In this document: piece by piece, positions 51,028 to 59,634 of the stretch
Layout of the letters: every line of letters starts with the position of its first letter
How positions within the stretch are numbered: position 1 is the first letter of the stretch
NCBI RefSeq assembly: GCF_006443685.1
Contig: NZ_VFYP01000001.1
Span: 1,116,001 to 1,180,000, forward strand
From: Rhizobium glycinendophyticum
Lineage (GTDB): Bacteria; Pseudomonadota; Alphaproteobacteria; Rhizobiales; Rhizobiaceae
Length of the DNA stretch: 64,000 nucleotides
Reading direction: 5' to 3'
Notes under the pieces: model-generated
What the model was told of the DNA's origin: nothing
What the model saw: only the letters and a program-made list of their open reading frames with translations
The model's database searches: none
Translations under genes and position numbers: made by a program

Positions 51028-52839
51028 TCAAGCCGCGCGGCGCAGCGAGGGCGGCGTCTGGCTCGTCTGCCCGCCGATCTCGAAGCGGCCGATCAGCTGG
51101 AACAGTGCTTCCGCCTCCTTGGCCAGAGAATGGCTGGCGGCAGTCGATTCCTCCACCATGGCAGCGTTCTGCTGGGTGCTCTGGTCCATGATGTTGACGG
51201 CGGTGTTGATTTCCTTGAGGCCGGTCGCCTGTTCGCGGGAACCTTCCGCAATGGAGGTGACGTTGACCCCAACAGCCTGAACGCTCTCCACGATGGTCTG
51301 TAGCGCCTGGCCGGTTTCGGTCACGAGCGTGACCCCGTTCTTCACCTGATCGCCGGATTTGCCGATCAGAGAGCGGATTTCCTTGGCAGCGCTCCCCGAG
51401 CGCTGAGCCAATTCCCGGACTTCCTGGGCAACCACGGCGAAACCCTTGCCCGCTTCCCCGGCCCGGGCCGCCTCGACGCCGGCATTGAGCGCCAGAAGAT
51501 TGGTCTGGAAGGCGATCTCGTCGATCACGCTGATGATGCTGGTGATCTCCTGCGAGGAGTTTTCGATCTCCTGCATGGCATCGACGGCCCGTGCGACGAT
51601 CGTGCCGGACTGCTCGGCGGCCCGGCGCATCTCCTGCACCTGGCGTCCGGCCTCCGCCGCAAGCCGGCTGGAATCGGTGACCGTGGTGGTGATCTGCTCG
51701 AGTGAAGCAGCCGTTTCCTCGACGGAAGCCGCCTGGCGCTCGGTGCGCCTGGCCAGATCGTCGGCTGCCGCGCGGATCTGGTTGGAACCGGCAGCAATCG
51801 CCTGGGCGTTCTGCCCGACGCGCCGCATCGCCTCTTCCAGTTTTTCCACCGCATCGTTGAAGTCGAGGCGCACCTGGTCCAGCCGTTCGGCGAAGCGCTC
51901 GGTGATGCGGAAATTCAGCTTGCCATCCGACAGCTGGCCCAGCGCATGGCCGATGTTCTCGACCGCGAAGCGCACCTCGGCGGCTTCCTGCGCCTGCTGG
52001 CGTTCCCGCTCCAGCCGCTCACGTTCCGACAGCGAACGGTTGGCATCGGCCTCCTGCTCCAGCCGCACGCGCTCGCGGGCATTGTCGCGGAACACGGCCA
52101 CGGTCGATGCCATCGCGCCGATCTCGTCGCGACGGGCCTCGCCGTAGATGTCGACATCGAGATCGCCACCGGCGAGCCTGTCCATGGCGCGCGTAATCGC
52201 ATTAATCGGACGGATGACGCCGGCGACGACCGTAAAGGTCGAGAAGGCGGCGACGGCGGCTGCGACCGTTGACAGCGCGATCATCAGGATGGTCAGCACC
52301 TGCTTCAACTGGTTGCCTGCAGCGAGATCGGACTTCGCGACGCGGATCTGCAGGTCGATCAGCTTGGCGATATCGGTGCCGAGCGGGTCGATGGTCGGAT
52401 AGAGCTTCTTCTCGGCAAACGTCACCAGGGCGGCCGCATCCTTGGCGTCTAGGATGGCGAGGAGTTCGTTCACGCCCTCGTTGGCGTCCTGCCGCAATTG
52501 GTCGAAATGGGCGGCTATCTGCGCCTCTTCATCGGTCAGGGTCGTGGACATGTAGTCCTTCCACTTGCCGTCGATCTCGGTGAGTGCGCGACGAACGTTC
52601 GCTGCCCCTTCCCCCGGGGTCAAGGCGCCGGCGCGCACCTTATGGGCGGTGTCGACGATATCGACGGCATATCCGTCGGCAATCACCTTCAACTGCTCCA
52701 TCGGCTGGACGCGGTCGACAACGATCCCGTTTGCGAGCCGGGATTCCTCCGTCATTGCATAGAAGGAGAAGGCAGAGATGACGAGAAGGGCAGTGGCCAG
52801 CAGAGTTATGCAGGTGAGCAGCTTGACACGAATGGTCAT
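51028..52839 (-). CDS. transmembrane methyl-accepting chemotaxis protein
   Basis: 603 residues from the ATG at 52839; the open frame before it is Pro-rich and not signal-like. TM1 (about 7-28), a periplasmic helical domain (about 30-186) with [32 protein letters not shown]2 (about 188-212), HAMP ([26 protein letters not shown]), and a signalling domain with the usual tip. There is no WEEF-type tail (it ends LRRAA). Ligand unknown. With the receptor at 48648 it forms a tandem, each with its own hairpin, so they are likely separate transcripts. Confidence 0.95.
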   Translation of the reverse strand: MTIRVKLLTCITLLATALLVISAFSFYAMTEESRLANGIVVDRVQPMEQLKVIADGYAVDIVDTAHKVRAGALTPGEGAANVRRALTEIDGKWKDYMSTTLTDEEAQIAAHFDQLRQDANEGVNELLAILDAKDAAALVTFAEKKLYPTIDPLGTDIAKLIDLQIRVAKSDLAAGNQLKQVLTILMIALSTVAAAVAAFSTFTVVAGVIRPINAITRAMDRLAGGDLDVDIYGEARRDEIGAMASTVAVFRDNARERVRLEQEADANRSLSERERLERERQQAQEAAEVRFAVENIGHALGQLSDGKLNFRITERFAERLDQVRLDFNDAVEKLEEAMRRVGQNAQAIAAGSNQIRAAADDLARRTERQAASVEETAASLEQITTTVTDSSRLAAEAGRQVQEMRRAAEQSGTIVARAVDAMQEIENSSQEITSIISVIDEIAFQTNLLALNAGVEAARAGEAGKGFAVVAQEVRELAQRSGSAAKEIRSLIGKSGDQVKNGVTLVTETGQALQTIVESVQAVGVNVTSIAEGSREQATGLKEINTAVNIMDQSTQQNAAMVEESTAASHSLAKEAEALFQLIGRFEIGGQTSQTPPSLRRAA

Positions 52840-53091
52840 GATAGCCTCGGGCAGGATGGTTAATTTCCTTGGGCCGCCAGGCGTCTCGGCGATGGGTCGG
52901 ACCCTATCTGATGGTGAGGGAGGCGCCATAGGAGGGGCCGGCCCGCTACCCAAATCCTGCGCGGTCCGTACCCCTGAAATTTAGGGCATATTCGTTTAAG
53001 GATCGGTAAGTTTTTGCTTCAAAAGCATACACTCAGTGAGTTTCTGCTTTATTTCGCATCAATTGCTCACGCTGTGGCGCCTTTTTCGGCA

Positions 53092-53475
53092 TCAGGCGCC
53101 CTTCATAAGCGCGCCGACCGTGCCGCCGATGAGCAGCACGATCCCGATCACAAAGGTCAAAGCCGCTCCCGGACCGCGCTTCTTCGCATCGGCATAATAT
53201 TCCGCCGCATAAAGCGCCCGCGCCGCCGTCCAGCCGAGGCCGAGCAGTCCGGCGAGCACGTCCGAAACGTAAAACCCGAAGATCCACAGCGATGGCAGGA
53301 AAAGTACCAGCTGCTCGACCGTGTTTTGCTGGACGCGGAAGATCCGCTCGAAGTCGGCATTGCCCGTCGTCTTCGGTGCCTCGACGCCGAAGGTCCTGCG
53401 GGCCTGCCCCACCTTCAGCAGGAACCAGCAATAGGTGGTGAGGGCGGCAAAGGTCGCGATGATCGTGAAGCGCAT
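53092..53475 (-). CDS. MAPEG family membrane protein
   Basis: 127 residues in about four hydrophobic helices. The motif ERIFRVQQNTVEQLVLFLPSLW is the MAPEG signature (E-R-x-x-R-x-x-x-N-x-x-E), with LGLGWTAARALYAAEYYADAKKRGPG after it. MAPEG proteins are integral-membrane glutathione transferases and isomerases, so this one may detoxify lipid peroxides or electrophiles. The ATG at 53475 begins helix 1; the upstream part of the frame is Pro-rich. It stands apart between the chemoreceptors and the hemolysin III gene. Confidence 0.9.
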   Translation of the reverse strand: MRFTIIATFAALTTYCWFLLKVGQARRTFGVEAPKTTGNADFERIFRVQQNTVEQLVLFLPSLWIFGFYVSDVLAGLLGLGWTAARALYAAEYYADAKKRGPGAALTFVIGIVLLIGGTVGALMKGA

Positions 53476-53668
53476 GATTTTCCAGAAGCCGGAGGGTGGC
53501 GTTAAGGATGGATTGGTAGGCGGCGTGTGACCATAAGGCAAGCAAGCAAGATTACCGGCATGGTGCTTTCGTGAACCCCGGCCACCTTGTCGCCCGCAGC
53601 CTTTTCCGCCATCATTCCAGAATATGCTTCGCCATCACCGGAAAGCAAAGACGAGACATAGAGACGTT

Positions 53669-54328
53669 ATGAACACCGAGAATTTCAAGTTTGGCCGCGC
53701 CTACGACCTGCATGAGCTGGTTGCCGACGGGATCATCCATGGCATCGGTGTCGTCTTCGCGCTTGTCGGCGCAACCGCGCTGATCTTCTACGCCACCGTC
53801 TATTCCGATTATGCCAATATTGCCGCGAGCTGGATCTACGGCCTCGGCCTGATCATCGCACTCGGCGTCTCCTTCACCTACAACATGTGGCCGCATTCGA
53901 AGGTGAAATGGTGGCTGCGCCGCTTTGACCATTCGGCGATCTTCATCCTGATCGCCTCCACCTACACGCCCTTCCTGGTCCAGGGCGCCGATCGTCCGCT
54001 GATCCTGGCCCTTCTTCTCGGCATCTGGGCAACCGCGATCACCGGCATCTGGCTGAAATTCCGCTATCCCGGCCGCTACGACAAACTCGCCATCCTGCTT
54101 TATCTCGCCATGGGCTGGAGCGGCGCACTCGCCATGGGCCCGCTGTCAGAAATCATCCCCGGCGTGACGCTCACGCTGATCATCATCGGCGGCTGCATCT
54201 ATTCCGCCGGCGTCGTCTTCCACGTCTGGGAGCGCCTGCGCTTCCAGAACGCCATCTGGCACGCCTTCGTCGTCACCGCCGCCATCGTGCATTATTCGGC
54301 GGTGTTCACGGCGATCAGCCTGGGGTGA
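53669..54328 (+). CDS. hemolysin III family (PAQR-like) membrane protein
   Basis: 219 residues with seven hydrophobic helices. YDLHELVADGIIHGIGVVFALVG is the first motif with the conserved His, RFDHSAIFILIASTYTPFL is the central motif (D-H-x-x-I-F-x-L-I-A-x-x-Y), and NAIWHAFVVTAAIVHYSAVF the last with H-x-F/V-V. The first Met upstream (53624) precedes a basic, non-protein-like stretch, so 53669 is chosen. The bacterial HlyIII branch has homology to adiponectin receptors and a putative metal-binding ceramidase-like site; its role in rhizobia is unknown. Confidence 0.92.
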   Translation: MNTENFKFGRAYDLHELVADGIIHGIGVVFALVGATALIFYATVYSDYANIAASWIYGLGLIIALGVSFTYNMWPHSKVKWWLRRFDHSAIFILIASTYTPFLVQGADRPLILALLLGIWATAITGIWLKFRYPGRYDKLAILLYLAMGWSGALAMGPLSEIIPGVTLTLIIIGGCIYSAGVVFHVWERLRFQNAIWHAFVVTAAIVHYSAVFTAISLG

Positions 54329-54579
54329 GGCCGCATCCGCAAGGTCAGACGCCGTCATCCTCGGCCCTCGTGCCGAGGATCTGCCAGGATCGCCCCGACC
54401 TCGGTGCCTCCGCTCTCGTCACACCCGTTGCAACGACGGTAGATGCTCGGGACGAGCCCGGGCATGACGAACGGGAGAGGCGAAGGCGCGGCGCCGCCGC
54501 CCGTCATCCCTTTATTCCAGGCGCGAACCGAAATAGGCACACTCTGCTAAACCAGGGGCATTTCATCAGCCTCTGGTGG

Positions 54580-55038
54580 TCAACCTTGGCGCTTCTTTTT
54601 CTCGGCATTCAGAAGAACCTTGGAAAAAGAGCGCATCGACCAGGATATGCCGACCAGGCTCAGGAGATATCCGAAGATCATCGCTGGAACCAGTATGGCG
54701 GGATCCGCCTTCGACAGGATCGCCAGGTTTTTGTCAGGTACATCCAGAAGCATCACAAGGCCGATTTGCAGTCCATCAGTGGCAGCCTGAATGAGCGCCA
54801 GCACGGCGCCGATGGGCCATGCTTCTGCCCATTCTGCGGGACGCCCCGTCTGGCGATGAAAATAGTATCCCGCCCAATATCCTGCGGCCAAGATCAGCAC
54901 GACGGACGTACCGCTGCGGGAAAGAACGTCTACATAGCCATAGAAGGCAAGAATGCCGACCACGACGTGGATCGCGACCACGATGCCGAGGTTGATGAAA
55001 AAGAAGCGAATTGCCATCGGCACGATGAAATTGGGCAT
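54580..55038 (-). CDS. small membrane protein, ABZJ_00895 type
   Basis: 152 residues with about four hydrophobic segments (PMAIRFFFINLGIVVAIHVVVGILAFYGYVDVL, GTSVVLILAAGYWAGYYFHRQTG, WPIGAVLALIQAATDGLQIGLVML, ILVPAMIFGYLLSLVGISWSM). GYYFHRQTGRPAEWAEAW in the middle fits an uncharacterised family of short membrane proteins with the ABZJ_00895 name. GGGGGAG lies before the ATG at 55038; the frame continues seven codons upstream but lacks a better start. Function unknown; no partner is adjacent. Confidence 0.72.
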   Translation of the reverse strand: MPNFIVPMAIRFFFINLGIVVAIHVVVGILAFYGYVDVLSRSGTSVVLILAAGYWAGYYFHRQTGRPAEWAEAWPIGAVLALIQAATDGLQIGLVMLLDVPDKNLAILSKADPAILVPAMIFGYLLSLVGISWSMRSFSKVLLNAEKKKRQG

Positions 55039-55179
55039 TGATTGAGACTCCCCCTGCAAAATCTTTGGCCATCAAAACACGGCGACACTGTAGGCCGCCC
55101 TTTTCTCTCGGCACAACCCGCCCTATAGCTTTTCGCAGACGAAACAGCCGCTTGCCCGGCTTTCACGCCACGAGCCCCC

Positions 55180-55683
55180 ATGACCGACCTCATCCTTCGC
55201 GACGCCACCGAAGCCGACCTTCCGGCGCTGCTTGCCATCTACAATCACGCGGTGGCCGAAACGACCGCGATCTGGAACGAAACCCTGGTCGATCTCGCCA
55301 ACCGCAAGGCGTGGTTCGACCTCCGCCAGGCGAGAGGCTTCCCGATCCTCGTCGCCGAAGCCGAAGGGCGGATTGCCGGTTATGCCTCCTATGGCGATTG
55401 GCGCCCCTTCGACGGCTTCCGCCAGTCGGTTGAACATTCCGTCTATGTCGAGAAGGATTTTCATGGCCGCGGCATCGGCAAGGCGCTGATGACCGCGCTC
55501 ATCGCACGGGCGAGGGCAGGGGATATCCACGTCATGGTCGCCGCCATCGAAGCCGGTAACCAGGGCTCGATCGCCCTCCACCAAAGCCTCGGCTTTCGTC
55601 TCGTCGGCACCCACCACGAGGTCGGCAAGAAGTTCGGCCGCTGGCTCGACCTGACGATGATGGAGCTGAAGATCGGGGCCTGA
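55180..55683 (+). CDS. GNAT acetyltransferase of the phosphinothricin/methionine-sulfone type
   Basis: 167 residues. LILRDATEADLPALLAIYNHAVAETTAIWNETLVDLANRKAWFDLRQARGFPILVAEAEGRIAGYASYGDWRPFDGFRQSVEHSVYVEKDFHGRGIGKALM is the PAT/bar family pattern, with the acetyl-CoA loop in GRGIGKAL and Y-V-E-K-D-F-x-G-R-G. Such enzymes acetylate phosphinothricin, methionine sulfoximine or related small amines in the cytoplasm. It stands alone between the small membrane protein and a rhizobial repeat. The substrate class is from family knowledge. Confidence 0.92.
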   Translation: MTDLILRDATEADLPALLAIYNHAVAETTAIWNETLVDLANRKAWFDLRQARGFPILVAEAEGRIAGYASYGDWRPFDGFRQSVEHSVYVEKDFHGRGIGKALMTALIARARAGDIHVMVAAIEAGNQGSIALHQSLGFRLVGTHHEVGKKFGRWLDLTMMELKIGA

Positions 55684-55685
55684 CA

Positions 55686-55845
55686 CCACTTCCCCCCGAG
55701 GGGGGAGGTCGCCGCGAAGCGGCGGGTGGGGGTGATCACGGCGAAGAGTTACACCGTTTTGATGAATGCTGACGTCTCTCACCTCAACCCACCCGGGAGC
55801 TGCGCTCCGACCCTCCCCCCCAAGGGGAGGGTGGACGGTCACCAA
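55686..55845. repeat. rhizobial-type intergenic inverted repeat element
   Basis: Left block with TTCCCCCCGAGGGGGGA and right block with CCCTCCCCCCCAAGGGGAGGG enclose GTGGGGGTGATCACGG and AACCCACCCGGGAGC. It fills the space between the GNAT and LysE genes; related to the elements at 37871 and 58582. Confidence 0.7.
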
Positions 55846-55912
55846 AACCGAAAACCCTCTTTACAACAGTCCGTCCCTGAGGATTGATCCTGTTCTTTGG
55901 CAGGAGATCCCC

Positions 55913-56536
55913 ATGACCCTTGAAACCTGGCTTGCCTTCACCGCCGCCTCGGCGGTTCTGCTGATCATCCCCGGCCCGACGATCCTTCTCGTCGTGTCCT
56001 ATGCGCTCGGTCAGGGCTGGCGGAGCGCCTGGCCGGTCTCGATCGGCGTGGCATTGGGCGATTTCACCGCCATGACGTTGTCGATGCTCGGCGTCGGCGC
56101 AATCCTCGCGGCATCCGCCACCGTCTTCACGGCGTTAAAACTCCTGGGCGCCGCCTATCTCGTCTATCTCGGCATCAAGCTCTTCCGCTCGGGCGGCACG
56201 ATGGATGTCGCTCCGCGCACGGATGCAGTGTCCACCACCAAGATGATCGGCCACGCCTGGGTGGTGACCGCGCTCAACCCGAAGAGCATCACCTTCTTCG
56301 TCGCCTTCCTGCCGCAGTTCCTCGACAAGCACGGCGACTTCGTCAGCCAAATGGCGATCTTCGAGACGACCTTCCTCGTTCTGGCCTTCGCCAATGCGGC
56401 AGGTTATGCGCTGGTCGCCTCGCGCGCCCGCGGCATGGTCCGCAGCCCGCGCGCCATCAGCCTGTTCAACAAGGTCGGCGGAACCATGCTGATCGGTGCG
56501 GGCATCGCCACCGCCTCCATGCGGTCGGCCGGCTGA
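55913..56536 (+). CDS. LysE/RhtB family exporter
   Basis: 207 residues, about six hydrophobic helices. LLIIPGPTILLVVSYALGQGWRSAWPVSIGVALGDF carries the family P-G-P motif and ALNPKSITFFVAFLPQFLDKHGDF the second conserved block. These proteins export amino acids or homoserine-lactone-like metabolites. AGGAGA precedes the ATG at 55913; the frame upstream runs through the repeat element and is not coding. It has no neighbouring regulator. The other LysE-type gene at 16955 has P-G-M instead, so the two belong to different subgroups. Confidence 0.92.
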   Translation: MTLETWLAFTAASAVLLIIPGPTILLVVSYALGQGWRSAWPVSIGVALGDFTAMTLSMLGVGAILAASATVFTALKLLGAAYLVYLGIKLFRSGGTMDVAPRTDAVSTTKMIGHAWVVTALNPKSITFFVAFLPQFLDKHGDFVSQMAIFETTFLVLAFANAAGYALVASRARGMVRSPRAISLFNKVGGTMLIGAGIATASMRSAG

Positions 56537-56589
56537 GCGGAGGCTAGGCGGGCGAGCCCTGAAGAGGCCCGCCCGTCGGATCGATCACG

Positions 56590-57264
56590 TCAGAGCAACG
56601 CCAGCAGCGCCTTCGCGGCGGCCTCCGACGAAGCCGGGTTCTGTCCCGTCACCAGCTTGCCGTCGGTCACCACATGCACGCCCCAGTCGGGACCCTTCTC
56701 GTAAAGACCGCCATGGGCCGTCAGCATGTCCTCGACCAGGAACGGCACGACCTCGGTCAGGCCAACGGCCTCTTCCTCGGAATTGGTGAAACCGGTCACC
56801 TTGCGGCCGGCGACCAGCAGACGTCCCTCGGAATTCTTCACATGGCGCAACACGCCCGGCGCGTGGCAGACGGCGGCAACGGGCAAGCCCTTTTCGGCAA
56901 AGGCTTCGATCAGGCGGATGCTGTCGGCGTCCTCGGCGAGATCCCAGAGCGGGCCATGGCCGCCCGGATAGAAGACGGCGTCGTATCCCGCCGGATCGAT
57001 CTGCGAGAGCGGCGTCGTGGAGGCGAGGAGCTGCTGCGCCGTTTGGTCGGCCTTGAAGCGTTCGGTCGCTTCCGTCTGCGCATCCGGCTCGTCGCTCTTC
57101 GGGTCGAGCGGCGGCTGGCCACCCTTGGGCGAGGCAAGCGTGACCTCGGCCCCTGCATCCGTCAGCACGTAATAGGGAGCGGCGAATTCCTCCAGCCAGA
57201 AGCCGGTCTTCTTGCCGGTATCTCCCAGCTGGTCGTGCGAGGTGAGAACCATGAGGATCTTCAT
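56590..57264 (-). CDS. DJ-1/PfpI family protein (Hsp31-like glyoxalase/amidotransferase fold)
   Basis: 224 residues. ILMVLTSHDQLGDTGKKTGFWLEEFAAPYYVLTDAGAEVTLASPKGGQPPLDPKS is the Hsp31/YajL-type start, YDAVFYPGGHGPLWDL has the conserved Gly-Gly-His-Gly, and LPVAAVCHAPGVL holds the nucleophile Cys in A-V-C-H-A. This branch has glutathione-independent glyoxalase or chaperone activity. AAGGA lies before the ATG at 57264. It is followed upstream by an MDR oxidoreductase gene on the same strand, 43 bases away, so they form an operon for reactive-carbonyl handling. Confidence 0.92.
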   Translation of the reverse strand: MKILMVLTSHDQLGDTGKKTGFWLEEFAAPYYVLTDAGAEVTLASPKGGQPPLDPKSDEPDAQTEATERFKADQTAQQLLASTTPLSQIDPAGYDAVFYPGGHGPLWDLAEDADSIRLIEAFAEKGLPVAAVCHAPGVLRHVKNSEGRLLVAGRKVTGFTNSEEEAVGLTEVVPFLVEDMLTAHGGLYEKGPDWGVHVVTDGKLVTGQNPASSEAAAKALLALL

Positions 57265-57307
57265 GAGGTTGGCGTCCTTTCTTCAATGTTCAGAAACTGG
57301 TTGAGTA

Positions 57308-58345
57308 TCAGGCATCCGGGCCGACGCGGATGACCCGCTTGCCGAAGCCCTCGCCGCGCAACAGGCCGATAAAGGCACGCGGCGCCTCTTCGAGCCCGTC
57401 GATCATCTCCTCGCGATACTTGATCCTGCCGGCTTCGACCCAGCCGCCCATCTCCTTGGCAAACTCCGGATAGAGGTGGCCGAAGTCGTCAAAGACGATG
57501 AAGCCACGCACGCTGATGCGCTTCTTCAGGAACATGCCCATCAGCCAGCCGAGCCTGTCAGGTCCATCGGGAAGCGAGGTCGCGTTGTATTGCGAGATCA
57601 GCCCACAGAGCGGAATGCGTGCCCGTGTGTTGAGCCGCGGCGCGACCGCATCGAACACCTTGCCGCCGACATTTTCGAAGTAGATGTCGATGCCTTCGGG
57701 TGTGGCGAGCGCCAGCTGTCCGGCAAAGCCGTCAGACTTGTAATCGACGCAGGCATCGAAGCCGAGCACGTCAACCGCATGGCTGCACTTCTCCACGCCG
57801 CCGGCAATGCCGACTACCCGAAGGCCGAGGATCTTGCCGATCTGCCCGACGGTCGCGCCAACAGGCCCGGTCGCACCACCCACCACCAGCGTTTCACCCG
57901 CCTTCGGCTTGCCGATCTGTGTCAGCCCCGCCCAGGCGGTGAGCCCCGGCATGCCCATGACACCCAGCGCCCAGGACGGATGCACCGGATCGGCTCCAAG
58001 CGGCGTCACGCCCTTTCCATCCGACACGGCATAATCCTGCCAGCCGGAGAAACCGACGACCCAGTCGCCCTCGTTAAAACCTGGAAGCGTCGAACGGACC
58101 ACCCGCGACACGGTGCCGCCGACCATGGTCTGGCCAATCTCCACGGGTGCTGCGTAAGACGGCGCATCGCTCATCCGCCCGCGCATATAGGGGTCGAGCG
58201 ACAGGAAGACGGTGCGAAGCAGCATCTGCCCATCGCCCACGTCCGGCACCGCATCCGTCTCCAGCCGCAGCGTCCCCTCGGTGGGCTCCCCTTGTGGGCG
58301 CTCGGCCAGAACGAAACGGCGATTGATCGAGGTCGTTTGCGGCAT
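57308..58345 (-). CDS. NADP-dependent zinc-free MDR oxidoreductase (alkenal/leukotriene reductase type)
   Basis: 345 residues. MPQTTSINRRFVLAERPQGEPTEGTLRLETDAVPDVGDGQMLLRTVFLSLDPYMRGRMSD is the N-terminus of the YncB/curA-like, NADP-dependent oxidoreductases, and LVVGGATGPVGATVGQIGKILGLRVVGIAGG the Rossmann nucleotide loop (G-A-T-G-P-V-G). No zinc ligands are present. Members reduce alkenals, quinones or curcumin-like enones. It lies in the same orientation as the DJ-1 gene, 43 bases upstream of it. Substrate unknown; the pairing suggests reactive-carbonyl detoxification. Confidence 0.92.
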   Translation of the reverse strand: MPQTTSINRRFVLAERPQGEPTEGTLRLETDAVPDVGDGQMLLRTVFLSLDPYMRGRMSDAPSYAAPVEIGQTMVGGTVSRVVRSTLPGFNEGDWVVGFSGWQDYAVSDGKGVTPLGADPVHPSWALGVMGMPGLTAWAGLTQIGKPKAGETLVVGGATGPVGATVGQIGKILGLRVVGIAGGVEKCSHAVDVLGFDACVDYKSDGFAGQLALATPEGIDIYFENVGGKVFDAVAPRLNTRARIPLCGLISQYNATSLPDGPDRLGWLMGMFLKKRISVRGFIVFDDFGHLYPEFAKEMGGWVEAGRIKYREEMIDGLEEAPRAFIGLLRGEGFGKRVIRVGPDA

Positions 58346-58581
58346 GAATGTCTCCTGAAACTAAGGCTGATCCGCCAGAGGGTGCCCGGAATTGCAGAGG
58401 TCCCGCTGCGCGGCGTCTGCAGCGAATGCAGGTTTGGGCAGTTGGCATGCCGATACCCGGCACGCTCTTGCGACAACAACAGATCACACTGGCAGAAGTT
58501 CCATCGGTCCATTGGCTTATGACGATGAAGCCGGGGGAGGGACAGGGCTGCGGCAGGATACACAATCGGACAGCGGCCTTC

Positions 58582-58693
58582 GCCCCTCATCCGCCCCTTC
58601 GGGGCACCTTCTTCCCGCAAGCGGGGAGAAGGCCGGGACGCCGCTGTTTGCACACCCTCTCCCCGCCTGCGGGGAGAGGGCAGGGTGAGGGGC
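58582..58693. repeat. rhizobial-type intergenic inverted repeat element
   Basis: Outer arms GCCCCTCA (58582-58589) and TGAGGGGC (58686-58693) enclose CCGCCCCTTCGGGGC, CTTCTTCCCGCAAGCGGGGAGAAG and CTCTCCCCGCCTGCGGGGAGAG. Between the MDR gene and the gene at 58720; the remaining 58346-58581 shows no gene. Confidence 0.75.
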
Positions 58694-58719
58694 AAACCAA
58701 ACACCCTAGCGCTTCCCCG

Positions 58720-59466
58720 TCACCGGATCGTCGCATGCACCATCTCCCCCCGGATCGTGATCGAAGGCTGAGCGCCCGGCGTATTGGCAAGCGCGCTGTC
58801 GACATAGGAGGCAACCGCCTCGACGCCGTAGGATATCGCGGTCGGCACCAGGAAGCGGATGGAGGCGTCGAGCATCTTGCCGGACACCAGTACCGCTTCG
58901 TTGCGCAACACCTTCTCGAAGGTCAGCCGTGCCCTGAGCGCCGCCCCTTGAACGGCGATCCGCGTTGCGTGGCCGGCCAGCGCAAAGTCGCCGGCATCGC
59001 TGTCGACCTCGATGACAGAAAAATCCCCGTCCAGCCGCATGCGGGCCGCGTTCTGCCGGATCGACACCATGGCTTCGGGCGCAAGCGTGGCGTTGAGCGT
59101 CAGCGTGCAGTCATCCCAGTCGTTCCAACCGAAGAAGCCGCCGCGATCGCCCATGTCGACGCTCAGCGTATCGCCGTCCCGCGTCATCCGGGCCTGGCCG
59201 GCGCAATCCCCGGCAAACCAGCCGGAACGCCAGATCGCGCCCCAGCCGTGTCGGGTGCCTGACAGCACCGCCTCGCGCGCGCCGTTGCCCCGGGTCGAGA
59301 TCGAAATGTCGCTCGCCGCTCCCGTTACTGTAAGCCGGGTGACGCCGGTGAGGTCAACCGGACCGGAAATCGCGTCGCTCGCCCGGATCAACTGCACACT
59401 GCCGTCAATGATGGCGAGCCCGACGAGGCCGCCGAGGATGGAGAGGATGATGGTTCTCTTGCGCAT
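58720..59466 (-). CDS. exported beta-rich protein, DUF4097-like
   Basis: 248 residues with an N-terminal membrane anchor or uncleaved signal (MRKRTIILSILGGLVGLAIIDGSVQLI). The rest consists of short repeated beta strands (LTVTGAASDISISTRGNGAREAVLSG, LTLNATLAPEAMVSIRQNAARMRLDGDFSVIEVDSDAGDFALAGHATRIAVQGAALRARLTF), the right-handed parallel pattern of DUF4097/DUF2807-like putative adhesin domains. Two pairs of Cys (DCAGQ, DDCTL) may form a disulfide. It is divergent from a membrane AraC regulator 168 bases away, which may control it. Function unknown. Confidence 0.72.
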   Translation of the reverse strand: MRKRTIILSILGGLVGLAIIDGSVQLIRASDAISGPVDLTGVTRLTVTGAASDISISTRGNGAREAVLSGTRHGWGAIWRSGWFAGDCAGQARMTRDGDTLSVDMGDRGGFFGWNDWDDCTLTLNATLAPEAMVSIRQNAARMRLDGDFSVIEVDSDAGDFALAGHATRIAVQGAALRARLTFEKVLRNEAVLVSGKMLDASIRFLVPTAISYGVEAVASYVDSALANTPGAQPSITIRGEMVHATIR

Positions 59467-59634
59467 GGGAAGGCTCCTGTTGCTGGGGGCGCCTGTCGGC
59501 AGACCCGTTTTCGATGCCCCATCTGCCGCCCTCCGCGGTTCATCTGCGACCTCGATCACGATCCGGGTCGACCGCGATCGCGCTTTCGGTCATGGTCTCG
59601 ACAAGACCAATGTCCCCGATGCCGAAACAACCGC

